Assembly: GCA_025355935.1 (NCBI GenBank)
Contig: JANXYS010000206.1
Coordinates: 1 to 17,117 of the forward strand
DNA: 17,117 bases
Origin: Chitinophagales bacterium
Lineage (GTDB): Bacteria > Bacteroidota > Bacteroidia > Chitinophagales > Chitinophagaceae
Reading direction: 5' to 3'
Position numbers and translations under genes: made by a program. Positions 1 to 8,300 of the stretch are shown here, one piece after another. The notes under the pieces are model-generated. The model was not told the origin of the DNA, ran no database searches, and worked only from the letters and a program-made list of their open reading frames with translations. Position 1 is the stretch's first letter, and each line of letters starts with the position of its first letter.

Positions 1-103
1 GCCCCGCGCCGGCACTCGCTGAATAGGTGATGAATCTATTATGAGAAGAAAGAGAGGACCTGGACACGGTCAACAATCAAAAAAAGTACATGATCTGGTT
101 TTA

Positions 104-772
104 TCATCGAATTACTTTCCTGCTCCTGATCCATTTCATAATCCAAAAAGATAACGACACCCACATCAAGCCAAAGCAAAATCCTGCTATCACGTCTGTA
201 GCGTAATGAACATTTAAAATGATGCGGCTTATTCCAATCAAAAGGGAGAGAAGGAAAAGAAATATTATCAACACATATTTAAGACTAGTTTTCAAGGCGG
301 AGATCCAGACAAGATAAGCCACAATAGCACAAAAAATGAAAGAAGAAACAGAATGCCCGCTGGGAAAACTGTAAGTAAGCAACTGATGGCCGGATGTTAG
401 TACCGGACGGTGACGATGAAAAATATTTTTTAAGAGAAACATAAGGCCGGTACTTGCAACAGCAAGGGTGGCAATGTCAATGGCAGCTGCCTTATCCTTT
501 TTATATAGGAAATACCCTATCAGTAACAAGTATGCAGGAAATAAAAATGTTGATGATCCAAAAAAAGTGATAATCTTCATTAAAGATACCAGCGGCGGGG
601 TAGAATGGGCGGCTACGAAGGCAATAACCCTAAAATCAAATGCAGTCTCATTTTCGAGTACAGTTTCATCCGCTATGTAAATAAAAAGCGCCAGGCAGCA
701 TGTAAAAATAATCATGACCGCTATCAATTTCAACGAAACTTTTGCGAGCAAACTCTTTAACGGATAATTCAT
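104..772 (-). CDS. PAP2-family membrane phosphatase
   Basis: Type 2 phosphatidic acid phosphatase/haloperoxidase superfamily, 222 aa. All three catalytic signatures are visible: K115-x6-R122-P123, then P137-S-G-H140, then S182-R183 with H189 and D193. In this family the two histidines carry out phosphoryl transfer through a phospho-histidine intermediate. Hydrophobic segments around residues 14-34, 65-90, 100-116, 143-160, 165-182 and 194-210 indicate an integral inner-membrane protein with its active site facing the periplasm. Likely substrates are phosphatidate, lysophosphatidate, diacylglycerol pyrophosphate or undecaprenyl pyrophosphate; the sequence does not decide between them. It starts 12 bp after the stop of the lipid kinase gene, so the two are probably co-transcribed, which favours a lipid-phosphate substrate. 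Superfamily is certain, substrate is not. Confidence 0.9.
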   Translation of the reverse strand: MNYPLKSLLAKVSLKLIAVMIIFTCCLALFIYIADETVLENETAFDFRVIAFVAAHSTPPLVSLMKIITFFGSSTFLFPAYLLLIGYFLYKKDKAAAIDIATLAVASTGLMFLLKNIFHRHRPVLTSGHQLLTYSFPSGHSVSSFIFCAIVAYLVWISALKTSLKYVLIIFLFLLSLLIGISRIILNVHYATDVIAGFCFGLMWVSLSFWIMKWIRSRKVIR

Positions 773-784
773 AATGCTTGCTTA

Positions 785-1687
785 TTAATTAGGATTGCCC
801 TCTTCGCTTTTTTGGGGAACTACGATTGAAATAGCGTCAGGAATAAGTACTGCCTCCACTGTATCCACCCTGCCTAAAAATTCACCATCTACCTGGAAGA
901 ATCTTTTCTTGTCAAGCTTCATTTTCAGGTGATTTGTTTGAAAAGTTTCTGTTTTGGTTTTATCATGTTTGGCGTGCGATACCACCATCTTAAATATTTC
1001 GCCGAAGGATACCTTTTTGATTGCTACCACTTCAAATACCGTATCGTCGAGTTTCCCGGATGGGTTTATCAGGGCACCGCTTCCATATTTGGTTGCATTC
1101 GCAATCACAATCATAGCTGCTTCGCGGCGAATGATTGTATTATTTATATTCATCTCTGCTTTCAGATGTGGATTTTTAAATAGCACTTTTACAGAAGCCT
1201 TTAAATATCCCCACATTCCCCGCCCTTTTTGCGAGTTAAATTCCTTTACTACAAATGCGTTAAAACCAACATCGCTGAGGTGAATACACATATGTCCGTT
1301 TACCATGGTAACATGAATCTTCTTCACAGCTTTGCTTACCAATACATCCAGGGCTTCTTCGGGCCTGCTGCTGATGCCTAATTCTTTTGCAAGGCCATTA
1401 GCGGATCCGGCGGGAAGTATGCCCAGCAATGTCTCAGTCTTAACAATGCATTCCGCTACGAGCTTGACAGTGCCATCACCACCTACTGCAACAACCATAT
1501 GGGGCTGTTCAGACTGAATCTTTTTAGAAATAGTTTCCCGGTTACAATCCTGAGGGAGGTTATATAGTTCGATAATGTGCGGTCCCTTTTTGAAATGCTC
1601 AGTGATTATAGTTGGCCAGTCAGTTTTGTTTGATCCAGAGCCGGGATTTACAACAAATAATATTTTCATTCCGTCTTGTTCGGTCAT
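785..1687 (-). CDS. Diacylglycerol kinase-family lipid kinase (YegS/BmrU type)
   Basis: ATP-dependent lipid kinase of the DAGK catalytic-domain family, 300 aa, the usual length for soluble YegS/DgkB-like enzymes. Visible motifs are the N-terminal NPGSGS (14-19), the nucleotide-binding VGGDGT (68-73), LPAGSANGLAKELG (91-104) in place of the commoner LPxGTxNDxAR, and the C-terminal QVDGE (265-269). There is no signal peptide or membrane segment, so it is a cytosolic protein acting at the membrane face. It would phosphorylate diacylglycerol or a related lipid alcohol. An alternative start is Met7 (1669), just before the core beta strand KILFVVNP. It is the first gene of a two-gene minus-strand unit with the PAP2 phosphatase and is divergent from the App1-like phosphatase. 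The opposed reactions suggest control of a phosphatidate/diacylglycerol balance, but the exact lipid is unknown. Confidence 0.9.
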   Translation of the reverse strand: MTEQDGMKILFVVNPGSGSNKTDWPTIITEHFKKGPHIIELYNLPQDCNRETISKKIQSEQPHMVVAVGGDGTVKLVAECIVKTETLLGILPAGSANGLAKELGISSRPEEALDVLVSKAVKKIHVTMVNGHMCIHLSDVGFNAFVVKEFNSQKGRGMWGYLKASVKVLFKNPHLKAEMNINNTIIRREAAMIVIANATKYGSGALINPSGKLDDTVFEVVAIKKVSFGEIFKMVVSHAKHDKTKTETFQTNHLKMKLDKKRFFQVDGEFLGRVDTVEAVLIPDAISIVVPQKSEEGNPN

Positions 1688-1797
1688 ATAGTTTTGCTGA
1701 TTGGTATAATTATGGGAAAATAGGTCTTAATTTTATATCAACCGTAATGCCAGCTTTTTTTATGCGGCGGGCATTAGTACATTTAATGTCGTTCAGT

Positions 1798-2790
1798 ATG
1801 GAGCACAACACGAAATTAAAGGATCTTCAGGTAACTGTAAAAGTTTATCATGGTTATGGGCATACTCACAATTGCGTGGTTTACGGGCATGTGCTGGAGG
1901 GCAAACGTTTAATACGTCGCAGGTATACCCGAAATATCTTTTACAATATAATTCACCTTATAAGGTCCTTTATGGTTAAGCCAATTGCTGGCGTAAGTGT
2001 GCATCTCAACTGGCAAAAGCAGGTACTCACTGCCGTTACTGCTACAGACGGATTCTTTAAATTTGAATGGGCATCCGAGAGCGAGATACCGGCGGGCTGG
2101 CATCCCGTTGAGGTTAATTTAATGGATGCGGGCGGGAAGGTCATCTGCACTGGGGAGGGAAGTTTTTTTGTTCCGCATTCAACACAGTATGCATTTATTT
2201 CTGACATAGATGATACAGTTCTCGTATCGCATTCGGCCACAATGCGAAAAAGGTTGCGGGTTTTGTTTACCAAAAATCCACGAACCCGGAAGGCTTTTGC
2301 TGACGTTGTTAAACATTACCAGTTACTTGCATACAGTCATACCTCACCAACAATGCCAAACCCATTTTTTTATGTGTCTTCCAGCGAATGGAATCTTTAT
2401 GAGGATCTTAAAGAATTCTTCAGGCATAATGGACTTCCTGAGGGTGTGTTCCTGTTGAACGAAATTAAACGCTGGTACCAGTTGTTTAAAACAGGCAAAA
2501 CTAAACATAATGGGAAACTGATCAGGGTAGCAAGGATCCTGCAAGCTTTTCCAAAACAGCAATTCGTCTTATTAGGCGATAATTCCCAAAGTGACCCGGA
2601 GATCTATGCAGCCGTTGCTAACAAATATCCGGGAAATATTGCTGCCGTTTACATCAGAAATATCAGTGTGGTTAATGAGGCAAAGGCCGGGGAATGGCTG
2701 TCGTCAATTACTAATAAATCTATTTATACCTTGGTATTTGAAGATAACACGGAAGCAATTGAACATTCAAGGCTGGTTGGACTTATATAA
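1798..2790 (+). CDS. App1-type (DUF2183) phosphatidate phosphatase-like protein
   Basis: 330 aa from ATG 1798. The HAD-like signature DIDDT (about 136-140 here), preceded by YAFIS, gives the DxDxT nucleophile/acid pair. YVSSSEWNLY and the downstream LLGDNSQSDPEIY match the signature of the App1 family, whose yeast member is a Mg-dependent phosphatidate phosphatase. The N-terminal part (VKVYHGYGHTHNCVVYGHV, then a transthyretin-like beta stretch around 65-130) is typical of bacterial DUF2183 proteins. The frame stays open back to 1612, but that overlaps the divergent kinase gene. ATG 1747 is possible and would add 17 residues (MPAFFMRRALVHLMSFS) with no homology I recognise, so 1798 is preferred; the start is uncertain. 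No signal peptide, so probably cytosolic. Its neighbours, a lipid kinase and a PAP2 phosphatase, support a phosphatidate-related role. Confidence 0.82.
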   Translation: MEHNTKLKDLQVTVKVYHGYGHTHNCVVYGHVLEGKRLIRRRYTRNIFYNIIHLIRSFMVKPIAGVSVHLNWQKQVLTAVTATDGFFKFEWASESEIPAGWHPVEVNLMDAGGKVICTGEGSFFVPHSTQYAFISDIDDTVLVSHSATMRKRLRVLFTKNPRTRKAFADVVKHYQLLAYSHTSPTMPNPFFYVSSSEWNLYEDLKEFFRHNGLPEGVFLLNEIKRWYQLFKTGKTKHNGKLIRVARILQAFPKQQFVLLGDNSQSDPEIYAAVANKYPGNIAAVYIRNISVVNEAKAGEWLSSITNKSIYTLVFEDNTEAIEHSRLVGLI

Positions 2791-3001
2791 TTTGTGATAA
2801 ACATCATCAAATTAAGTTGTATTTCGGCAGTATTTAGCCACATCAGGAATAAGATGCACACCTTGCAAACCATGTTTCTCAAGTTTCACTTGCTCCGGTA
2901 CCAAATCCATCTGCTATTTTTTCAGGAAATTAATCATAAATGTGTGACGGTTGAATTACCTTGTTAGGACATTATCATAATCATTCACCATATCTATTAA
3001 T
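2791..3001. other. Intergenic region before the FMN reductase gene
   Basis: This 211 bp gap has no open reading frame of note and no convincing hairpin terminator behind the App1-like gene. TACCTTG around 2957-2963 resembles a degenerate -7 element, but no matching -33 TTG lies at the right distance. The promoter for the downstream pair must lie here, but I cannot place it. Confidence 0.4.
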
Positions 3002-3562
3002 ATGAAAATTGTAATCATATCCGCAAGCGTGCGCATCGATCGCCAGAGTCATCGTGTTGCGTTATATTTTGAGCAATATATCCGCGAACATAAACTAGCG
3101 GAAGTGGAAGTTCTTGACCTAAAGAAATATAATTTTCCGCTTTTTGAAGAACGGCTGCAATTCCTGGTAAATCCATCTCCGGGCGTGTTAGAATTTGCTG
3201 ACAAGGTTGCTACAGCTGATGGGATCATAATAGTTACCCCTGAATATAACGGTGGTTACCCTGCAAGTTTGAAAAATGCGATCGACCTACTTTACGCTCA
3301 GTGGAAACATAAACCTATAGCAATAGCAAGCGCATCAAACGGCCCCTTTGGCGGTGCCCAGGTAAATACTTCGCTTGCTTTTTCGTTGTGGAAAATTGGC
3401 GTAATATTAGTTCCCTCATTGTTTCTGGTACCCAAAGTTCAGGATGCCTACCAGGAAGATGGAACAGCAGTTAATAAGGAAGATGCAGAAAAAAGAGCGA
3501 AAGTCTTCATCGATGAACTTAGCTGGTGCATGCAGGCCTGCTCAAAAATGAAAACAATTTAA
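3002..3562 (+). CDS. NADPH-dependent FMN reductase family protein
   Basis: Flavodoxin-fold oxidoreductase of 186 aa, normal for the FMN_red family. The N-terminal beta strand KIVIISAS followed by VRIDRQSHRVA (8-20) forms the FMN phosphate loop. The strongest family signature is TPEYNGGYPASLKNAID (79-95), which contacts the isoalloxazine ring. A further loop, SASNGPFGGAQ (110-120), also fits the family. These enzymes are cytosolic and use NAD(P)H to reduce FMN, quinones, azo dyes or chromate; the substrate cannot be read from sequence. The start follows an A/T-rich leader without a Shine-Dalgarno sequence, as is normal in Bacteroidota. The next gene starts 37 bp downstream on the same strand, so they are probably co-transcribed. 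Confidence 0.88.
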   Translation: MKIVIISASVRIDRQSHRVALYFEQYIREHKLAEVEVLDLKKYNFPLFEERLQFLVNPSPGVLEFADKVATADGIIIVTPEYNGGYPASLKNAIDLLYAQWKHKPIAIASASNGPFGGAQVNTSLAFSLWKIGVILVPSLFLVPKVQDAYQEDGTAVNKEDAEKRAKVFIDELSWCMQACSKMKTI

Positions 3563-3599
3563 GAATGTGTTGTATTATATCAAGTTAAAAATTTAATCT

Positions 3600-4253
3600 A
3601 TGAGTAAAGAAGCGGGTAGCTACCAGGATGTCTACATCAAAAGACATGGGGAAATGGTTTCACTTAAAAACGACGTAAGGGATTTTTGTGAAAAGTATAT
3701 TATGCCGGTTCATCCCACATTATGGGACTGGAGCAGCGAGGAACGGGATTTCGAAAAGCCTGAAAATGATCCTACGATTGCTGAAGCACGGGCAATCCGC
3801 GATGTGATATTTAAAGATATGAGTGCCTTTGTTCCAACGGCTGTGGATCTTACAACGATCGATAATGTAAAATCGATAAAGGCTTACCTGGATCCAAAAA
3901 GTAAACATGAAGAATTTAATATGGAGGAGTTTGCTTATGCCCTCAAAGTTGAACTTGAGCATGGCAGGGTAAAGGCCGCAAATGTCACGAATAATCATCC
4001 ATTTCTAACCGCTATGATCGCGCTTGCGCACATGAGTGAAACCCTTACTTATTACAAAAGATTGAAAGTAATGGAAACGGAAGGGGAGATCTTTGAATTG
4101 AAACGTAAGATCGAGGCAGGCAAGGGTTCTAAAGAAAAGCTGCAGGATGAACTCGCGAAGGCAGAAAAAGAACTGGTTGAAGCCCGCAAAAAACTTGCCG
4201 ACCGTTTAGAAAAAATGGATGACATCCCTGCGCAGGATAAAATAGGTGACTAA
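3600..4253 (+). CDS. DUF5661-like protein with C-terminal coiled coil
   Basis: 217 aa, no signal peptide, no membrane segment, strongly charged. The middle (about 106-160) resembles what I know of DUF5661: FNMEEFAYALKVELEHG, NVTNNHP, IALAHMSE and a following YY. That block of conserved acidic/His residues has no known function, and the match is from memory rather than a search. Residues about 158-206 are almost entirely Glu/Lys/Leu/Ala with heptad-like spacing (EIFELKRKIE, KLQDELAKAEKEL), predicting a long helix or coiled coil and so oligomerisation or partner binding. The N-terminal third (1-100) is unfamiliar. It probably shares a transcript with the FMN reductase 37 bp upstream. Convergent with the lipoprotein gene, with only 34 bp between the stop codons. 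Function unknown. Confidence 0.75.
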   Translation: MSKEAGSYQDVYIKRHGEMVSLKNDVRDFCEKYIMPVHPTLWDWSSEERDFEKPENDPTIAEARAIRDVIFKDMSAFVPTAVDLTTIDNVKSIKAYLDPKSKHEEFNMEEFAYALKVELEHGRVKAANVTNNHPFLTAMIALAHMSETLTYYKRLKVMETEGEIFELKRKIEAGKGSKEKLQDELAKAEKELVEARKKLADRLEKMDDIPAQDKIGD

Positions 4254-4287
4254 CCCGTCTTGATCCTGTGCAGGTGGTCAGACCTTT

Positions 4288-5202
4288 TTACTTTGCCATA
4301 TCGAACTCGTAGATAGCAGGGAGTGTACCATGCTTACCTTCTGAACTTATATACATGTTACCGTTAGAGTCAAAACAAAGTCCTTCTGGCTGAAGAAATA
4401 CCGATGGGTCGAGAAGGTTAAATGATTTTAATTTTCCGTCGTGACTAAACTGCGCGATACACTTTGCGCCCTTGCTGCCCAGTATATAAATGTCATGCGA
4501 AATAGGATGAACAGAAATGGCCGACGGGTAAAATTTAACGGTATCGCTACTCATCTTTTTGAGCTCTTTTTTATCGATGACCATAAAAGGCTGCTCATTT
4601 AATACATTTGTCTTCGTATCAAATTCATATACAGCGCGTGTTGATTTTTTTTCATCTTCCAGGCCCGCCTGGTCTTTACACGCGATCAGTAAATTGCCAC
4701 TCACAGGATCAAATGCAAGGCCTTCTGTATTATTCTTTTTGTCGAGGCTTGTTTGATATTCAGTTACTTTTTTTGCTTTATTCCAGTCTTCTATTTTAAA
4801 CACTGCACCGTGACTCCATAAAGCGTATACCGTAGATCCTGTTAGCGCAACGTCTTCAATATCAAACTTGTCCTTTGCGGTCTCTGCAAACGTTACACTA
4901 TCTGAGATTGTACCCGTGCCGTTAGCAAGTTTTAACACATACAATACCGGATGAAGGTCCTCTATTGCAAGGATATGGTTGCTGTCAAGTTTTACAATTC
5001 CTGAAATTTCTATCATTTGTGCAGGAAGTTCCCACTTGTGCGCAGGTTTTGCAAAATCGTATTTTAAATCAGACTTGTTCAAACTGGTTGCATTTGCTGT
5101 TTCGCCCTTTTTCTTATCCTGTTCTTTAGGTGCTGTGCATGAAAAAGTCAAAAAAAGAGTTCCGCACAAAAATAACCGGGAGTAAATTAAACTATGCTTC
5201 AT
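4288..5202 (-). CDS. SdiA-regulated/YjiK-like beta-propeller lipoprotein
   Basis: 304 aa. The N-terminus (basic start, hydrophobic 9-20, then TFSC with Cys22) is a lipoprotein signal, so the mature protein is probably anchored in the outer or inner membrane. A Lys/Glu/Ser-rich linker follows. The body has propeller-blade repeats with the recurring pattern EG-x-FD: ISGIVKLDSNHILAI (67-81), DIEDVALTGSTVYAL (114-128), TEGLAFDPVSGNLLIAC (159-175), YPSAISVHPISHDIYIL (225-241) and PEGLCFDSNGNMYISSEG (272-289). This matches the SdiA-regulated (YjiK) family, whose biochemical role is not settled; ligand binding or an esterase/phytase-like fold has been suggested. Upstream, 82-98 bp before the start, lies a pair of GGTTAA-type boxes shared with the efflux module, suggesting co-regulation. 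A hairpin sits just before the start codon. Confidence 0.8.
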   Translation of the reverse strand: MKHSLIYSRLFLCGTLFLTFSCTAPKEQDKKKGETANATSLNKSDLKYDFAKPAHKWELPAQMIEISGIVKLDSNHILAIEDLHPVLYVLKLANGTGTISDSVTFAETAKDKFDIEDVALTGSTVYALWSHGAVFKIEDWNKAKKVTEYQTSLDKKNNTEGLAFDPVSGNLLIACKDQAGLEDEKKSTRAVYEFDTKTNVLNEQPFMVIDKKELKKMSSDTVKFYPSAISVHPISHDIYILGSKGAKCIAQFSHDGKLKSFNLLDPSVFLQPEGLCFDSNGNMYISSEGKHGTLPAIYEFDMAK

Positions 5203-5215
5203 ATGTTGGTTTTAT

Positions 5216-5249
5216 GCCACGTCGGCAGTTTGCGAAGGTGGCTTTTTTT
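5216..5249 (+). terminator. Hairpin plus T-run in the lipoprotein leader
   Basis: GCCAC (5216-5220) pairs with GTGGC (5238-5242) and an inner TCG/CGA (5222-5224 with 5233-5235) extends the stem. Seven T follow at 5243-5249. Read on the plus strand it has intrinsic-terminator form, although no plus-strand gene lies just upstream. Read on the minus strand it sits in the presumed 5' leader of the lipoprotein gene, 13 bp before its start codon, where it could affect translation. Structure is seen; function is unclear. Confidence 0.4.
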
Positions 5250-5283
5250 CCTGATAACAACATTAAAAGTCTTCCTTGATCAG

Positions 5284-5300
5284 CGTTAAACAACGGTTAA
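5284..5300 (-). promoter_or_regulatory. Candidate response-regulator operator, site D
   Basis: CGTTAA (5284-5289) and GGTTAA (5295-5300) lie 11 bp apart, start to start. The 20-mer CGTTAAACAACGGTTAATGG agrees with the site between the kinase and the KDGTPD gene at 16 of 20 positions. It lies between the end of the RND gene and the lipoprotein gene, so the lipoprotein gene is the probable target. TAATGTTG on the minus strand (5265 to 5258) is a possible -7 element with one mismatch. Confidence 0.5.
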
Positions 5301-5316
5301 TGGCTGTTTTAAAAGA

Positions 5317-8300
5317 TTAAATCTGCCTTACAAGCCCGGTTTTTTTTAGTATCTGCCTGTTGTCGCGGTTGTGCATCAGCTTATACACGAGGGCATAAAT
5401 GGCAGGAAGAATCAGGAGCGTTAGTATGGTTGATGTAATCAGGCCGCCAATAACTACTACTGCCAGGGGCTTCTGGGTTTCACTTCCAATACCTGTTGAA
5501 ATGGCCGCAGGCATCAAGCCAATCATTGCCATAAGCGCTGTCATAACCACGGGCCGAACCCGGGAGATTACTCCTTGTCGTATTGCATCATCAAGCGCCA
5601 TTTTTAATTCGAGATTTTTCCGAAAAACGGATATTAGTATCACTCCGTTTTGAATACATACCCCAAACAAAGCGATAAACCCGATACCGGCGCTGATGCT
5701 AAAATTGATTCCCGTAATCTGTAAAGCGAGAATGCCGCCAATAAGCGCAAATGGTACGTTGAGAATTATCAGGGTTGCATCCTTTACATTTCCAAAACTT
5801 ACAAAGAGTATCAGGAAGATCAACAACAAACATAGAGGAACCACTTTTGTGAGTGTAGCCCCCGCGCGCTGTTGATTTTCAAATTCCCCGTTCCATGTAG
5901 TCTTATAACCGGCTGGTAGGTTTATAGAATTTTTTACCTGGTTCTGTGCATCGGCGATGGTACTTCCGAGGTCACGTCCTCTTACCGAAAACTTCACTGC
6001 TATGTAGCGCGTATTATTATCCCGGTAAATAAATGCTGGACCGGTAAGCGTATTAATCTCTGCAATTTCCTTTAGAGGCACTTTTGCCCCGTCACTTGTA
6101 GGTACCATCAGCGTTTCAATCGCAGCTTGCGTATCACGGAAATCTTTCTTATATCTAAGTCTTATATCAAATTTTCGTTCGCCCTCGTACAACTGGGTCG
6201 CTGCCTTGCCACCTATAGCCATTTCAATTACCGCATTTGCATCGGCTGTATTTACCCCATAAAATGCCATCTTTTGTTGGTCGAGTTCGATTCTGAATTC
6301 TGGTTGTCCGAGGTTTCGAAGAACTCCTAAGTCTTCAATGCCGTTTACGTGTTTAAGAACCGTCATCACTTTATTGGCAGTACTATCAAGCACATTAAAG
6401 TCGGTCCCAAATATCTTAACTGCCATTGCCGCGTTTACGCCCGCCACAGCTTCTTCTACGTTATCACGTATCGGTTGTGAATAATTGTAGACAATGCCCG
6501 GAAATTTTTTCAGCTGTACATCCATTTCATCAATGAGCGCTTCTTCCGTTATATGGCCCCTCCATTCTTTTTGAGGTTTCAGGTCCACCTGGATCTGCAC
6601 ATTGAAAAAACCTTTGGGATCAGTGCCGTCATTCGTTCTCCCTACCTGCGACAGAGTTTGCTTCACCTCCGGAAATTCTTTCAACACATCGATCATCTTG
6701 TTCGAAACTATATTGGCTTCATTCAGCGAAACACTCATCGGCAATTCCGCCTCAACCCACAAAGCTCCTTCGTTAAGTTCGGGAAGAAATTCTGATCCGA
6801 GTAATTTAGCCGAAGCAAAACTGAGCAGCATTACGACGAGCGCAATTAATACACTCTTCTTTTGGTTACGGTATACTACAGCCAATGCATTTCCAACAAT
6901 TTTTTCAAAAAAAAGTACTACCGGGTTATGTTTCTCTTTTACGTTTTTGCGAAGAAGGATGCTTGAAAGTGCGGGAACCAAAGTGAGTGTAAACAGTAAG
7001 GCTCCTATGAGAGCGAAGCCCAGCGTATATGCCAGCGGGGAAAACATTTTACCTTCTACTTTCTGAAAAGCAAATATGGGGATAAGGCATGTGAGTATGA
7101 TAATTTTGGAAAAGAAGATCGATTTTCCCATTTCCGTGCCGGTAGTTTTAAAAAGTCCGAGCTTAGCGAGCTTATTAAATTTCGCCATTCCTACTTCCCG
7201 CGCCCTGGCGTCCAGGGCTACAAAGAGACCTTCCACCATTACGACGGCACCATCAATAATGATCCCAAAATCAATTGCGCCCATACTCAGGAGATTGGCA
7301 CTCATTCCCTTAATGCGCATGCAAATGAATGCAAAGAGCAGTGCGAGGGGGATTATTATGCTTACGGTAACGGTAGTGCGCCAGTCTGCCATGAATAGAA
7401 GTACGATCACCGTTACCAGCACAATCCCCTCTATGAGATTATGAATCACCGTTTCCTGCGCGAAGTCCATAAGGTTGGTGCGGTCGTAGAATGTATCGAT
7501 CTTTACATCTTTAGGTAAGATAGATTCATTTAACTCTTTTACCTTCTCACGAACCGCATCTAATACTTCAGAAGGATTCTCACCTTTGCGCATTACAATG
7601 ATTCCCTCTATAACGTCTTCATTCTGGTCCCTGGCTACCTGTCCGAGCCGGGGCTTGCCGCCTTCGCTCACTAAAGCAACGTTTTTTACAAGAAGCGGTA
7701 CACTGTTTATTTTGTTAATAATAATGTTGTTAATATCATCAACGCTGTTAAGCAATCCAATACCGCGCACCAGGTACGACTGGCCATTTCTCTCTATCAC
7801 ATCGCCACCTACATTTACATTGCTTTTTGAAATGGCATTGTACACATCAAGTGAACTGAGGTTATATTTATTTAGGAGCTCAGGGTTAACCGCAACTTCG
7901 TATGTTTTTTCTTCACCTCCAAAGCTGTTAACATCCGCTACGCCCGGAACACTTTTAAATTGCCTGTCGAGCACCCAGTTTTGTATGGTGGTGAGATCCC
8001 TAATGTTGCGAGTGGCGCTTTTAAGGGTGTACCTGTAGATTTCACCTGTCGGACCATAAGGTGGTTGTACGTCAGGCTTTACACCTTCGGGAAGATCAGC
8101 ACCACCGAGCCGGCTCAATACCTGCTGCCGGGCAAAGGCGTCATCCACATCATCATCAAAAATAATCCTGATATACGACAAGCCAAAAGCCGACGTTGAT
8201 CGGAGGTTCGATTTCTTTTGTACGGAATTTAAAACCGTTTCCATTGGAATGGTAACGAACTTTTCAATCTCTTCTGCACTGCGTCCGGGCCACTGTGCTA

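Noticed and set aside
41..154. Plus-strand frame of 37 codons starting at ATG 41 (begins MRRKRGPGHGQQ)
   Set aside because: It overlaps the 3' end of the well-supported PAP2 gene on the other strand, is very short and shows no family resemblance.
1612..1797. N-terminal extension of the App1-like frame up to 1612
   Set aside because: It overlaps the start of the divergent lipid kinase gene and the extra residues do not look like the family's N-terminus.
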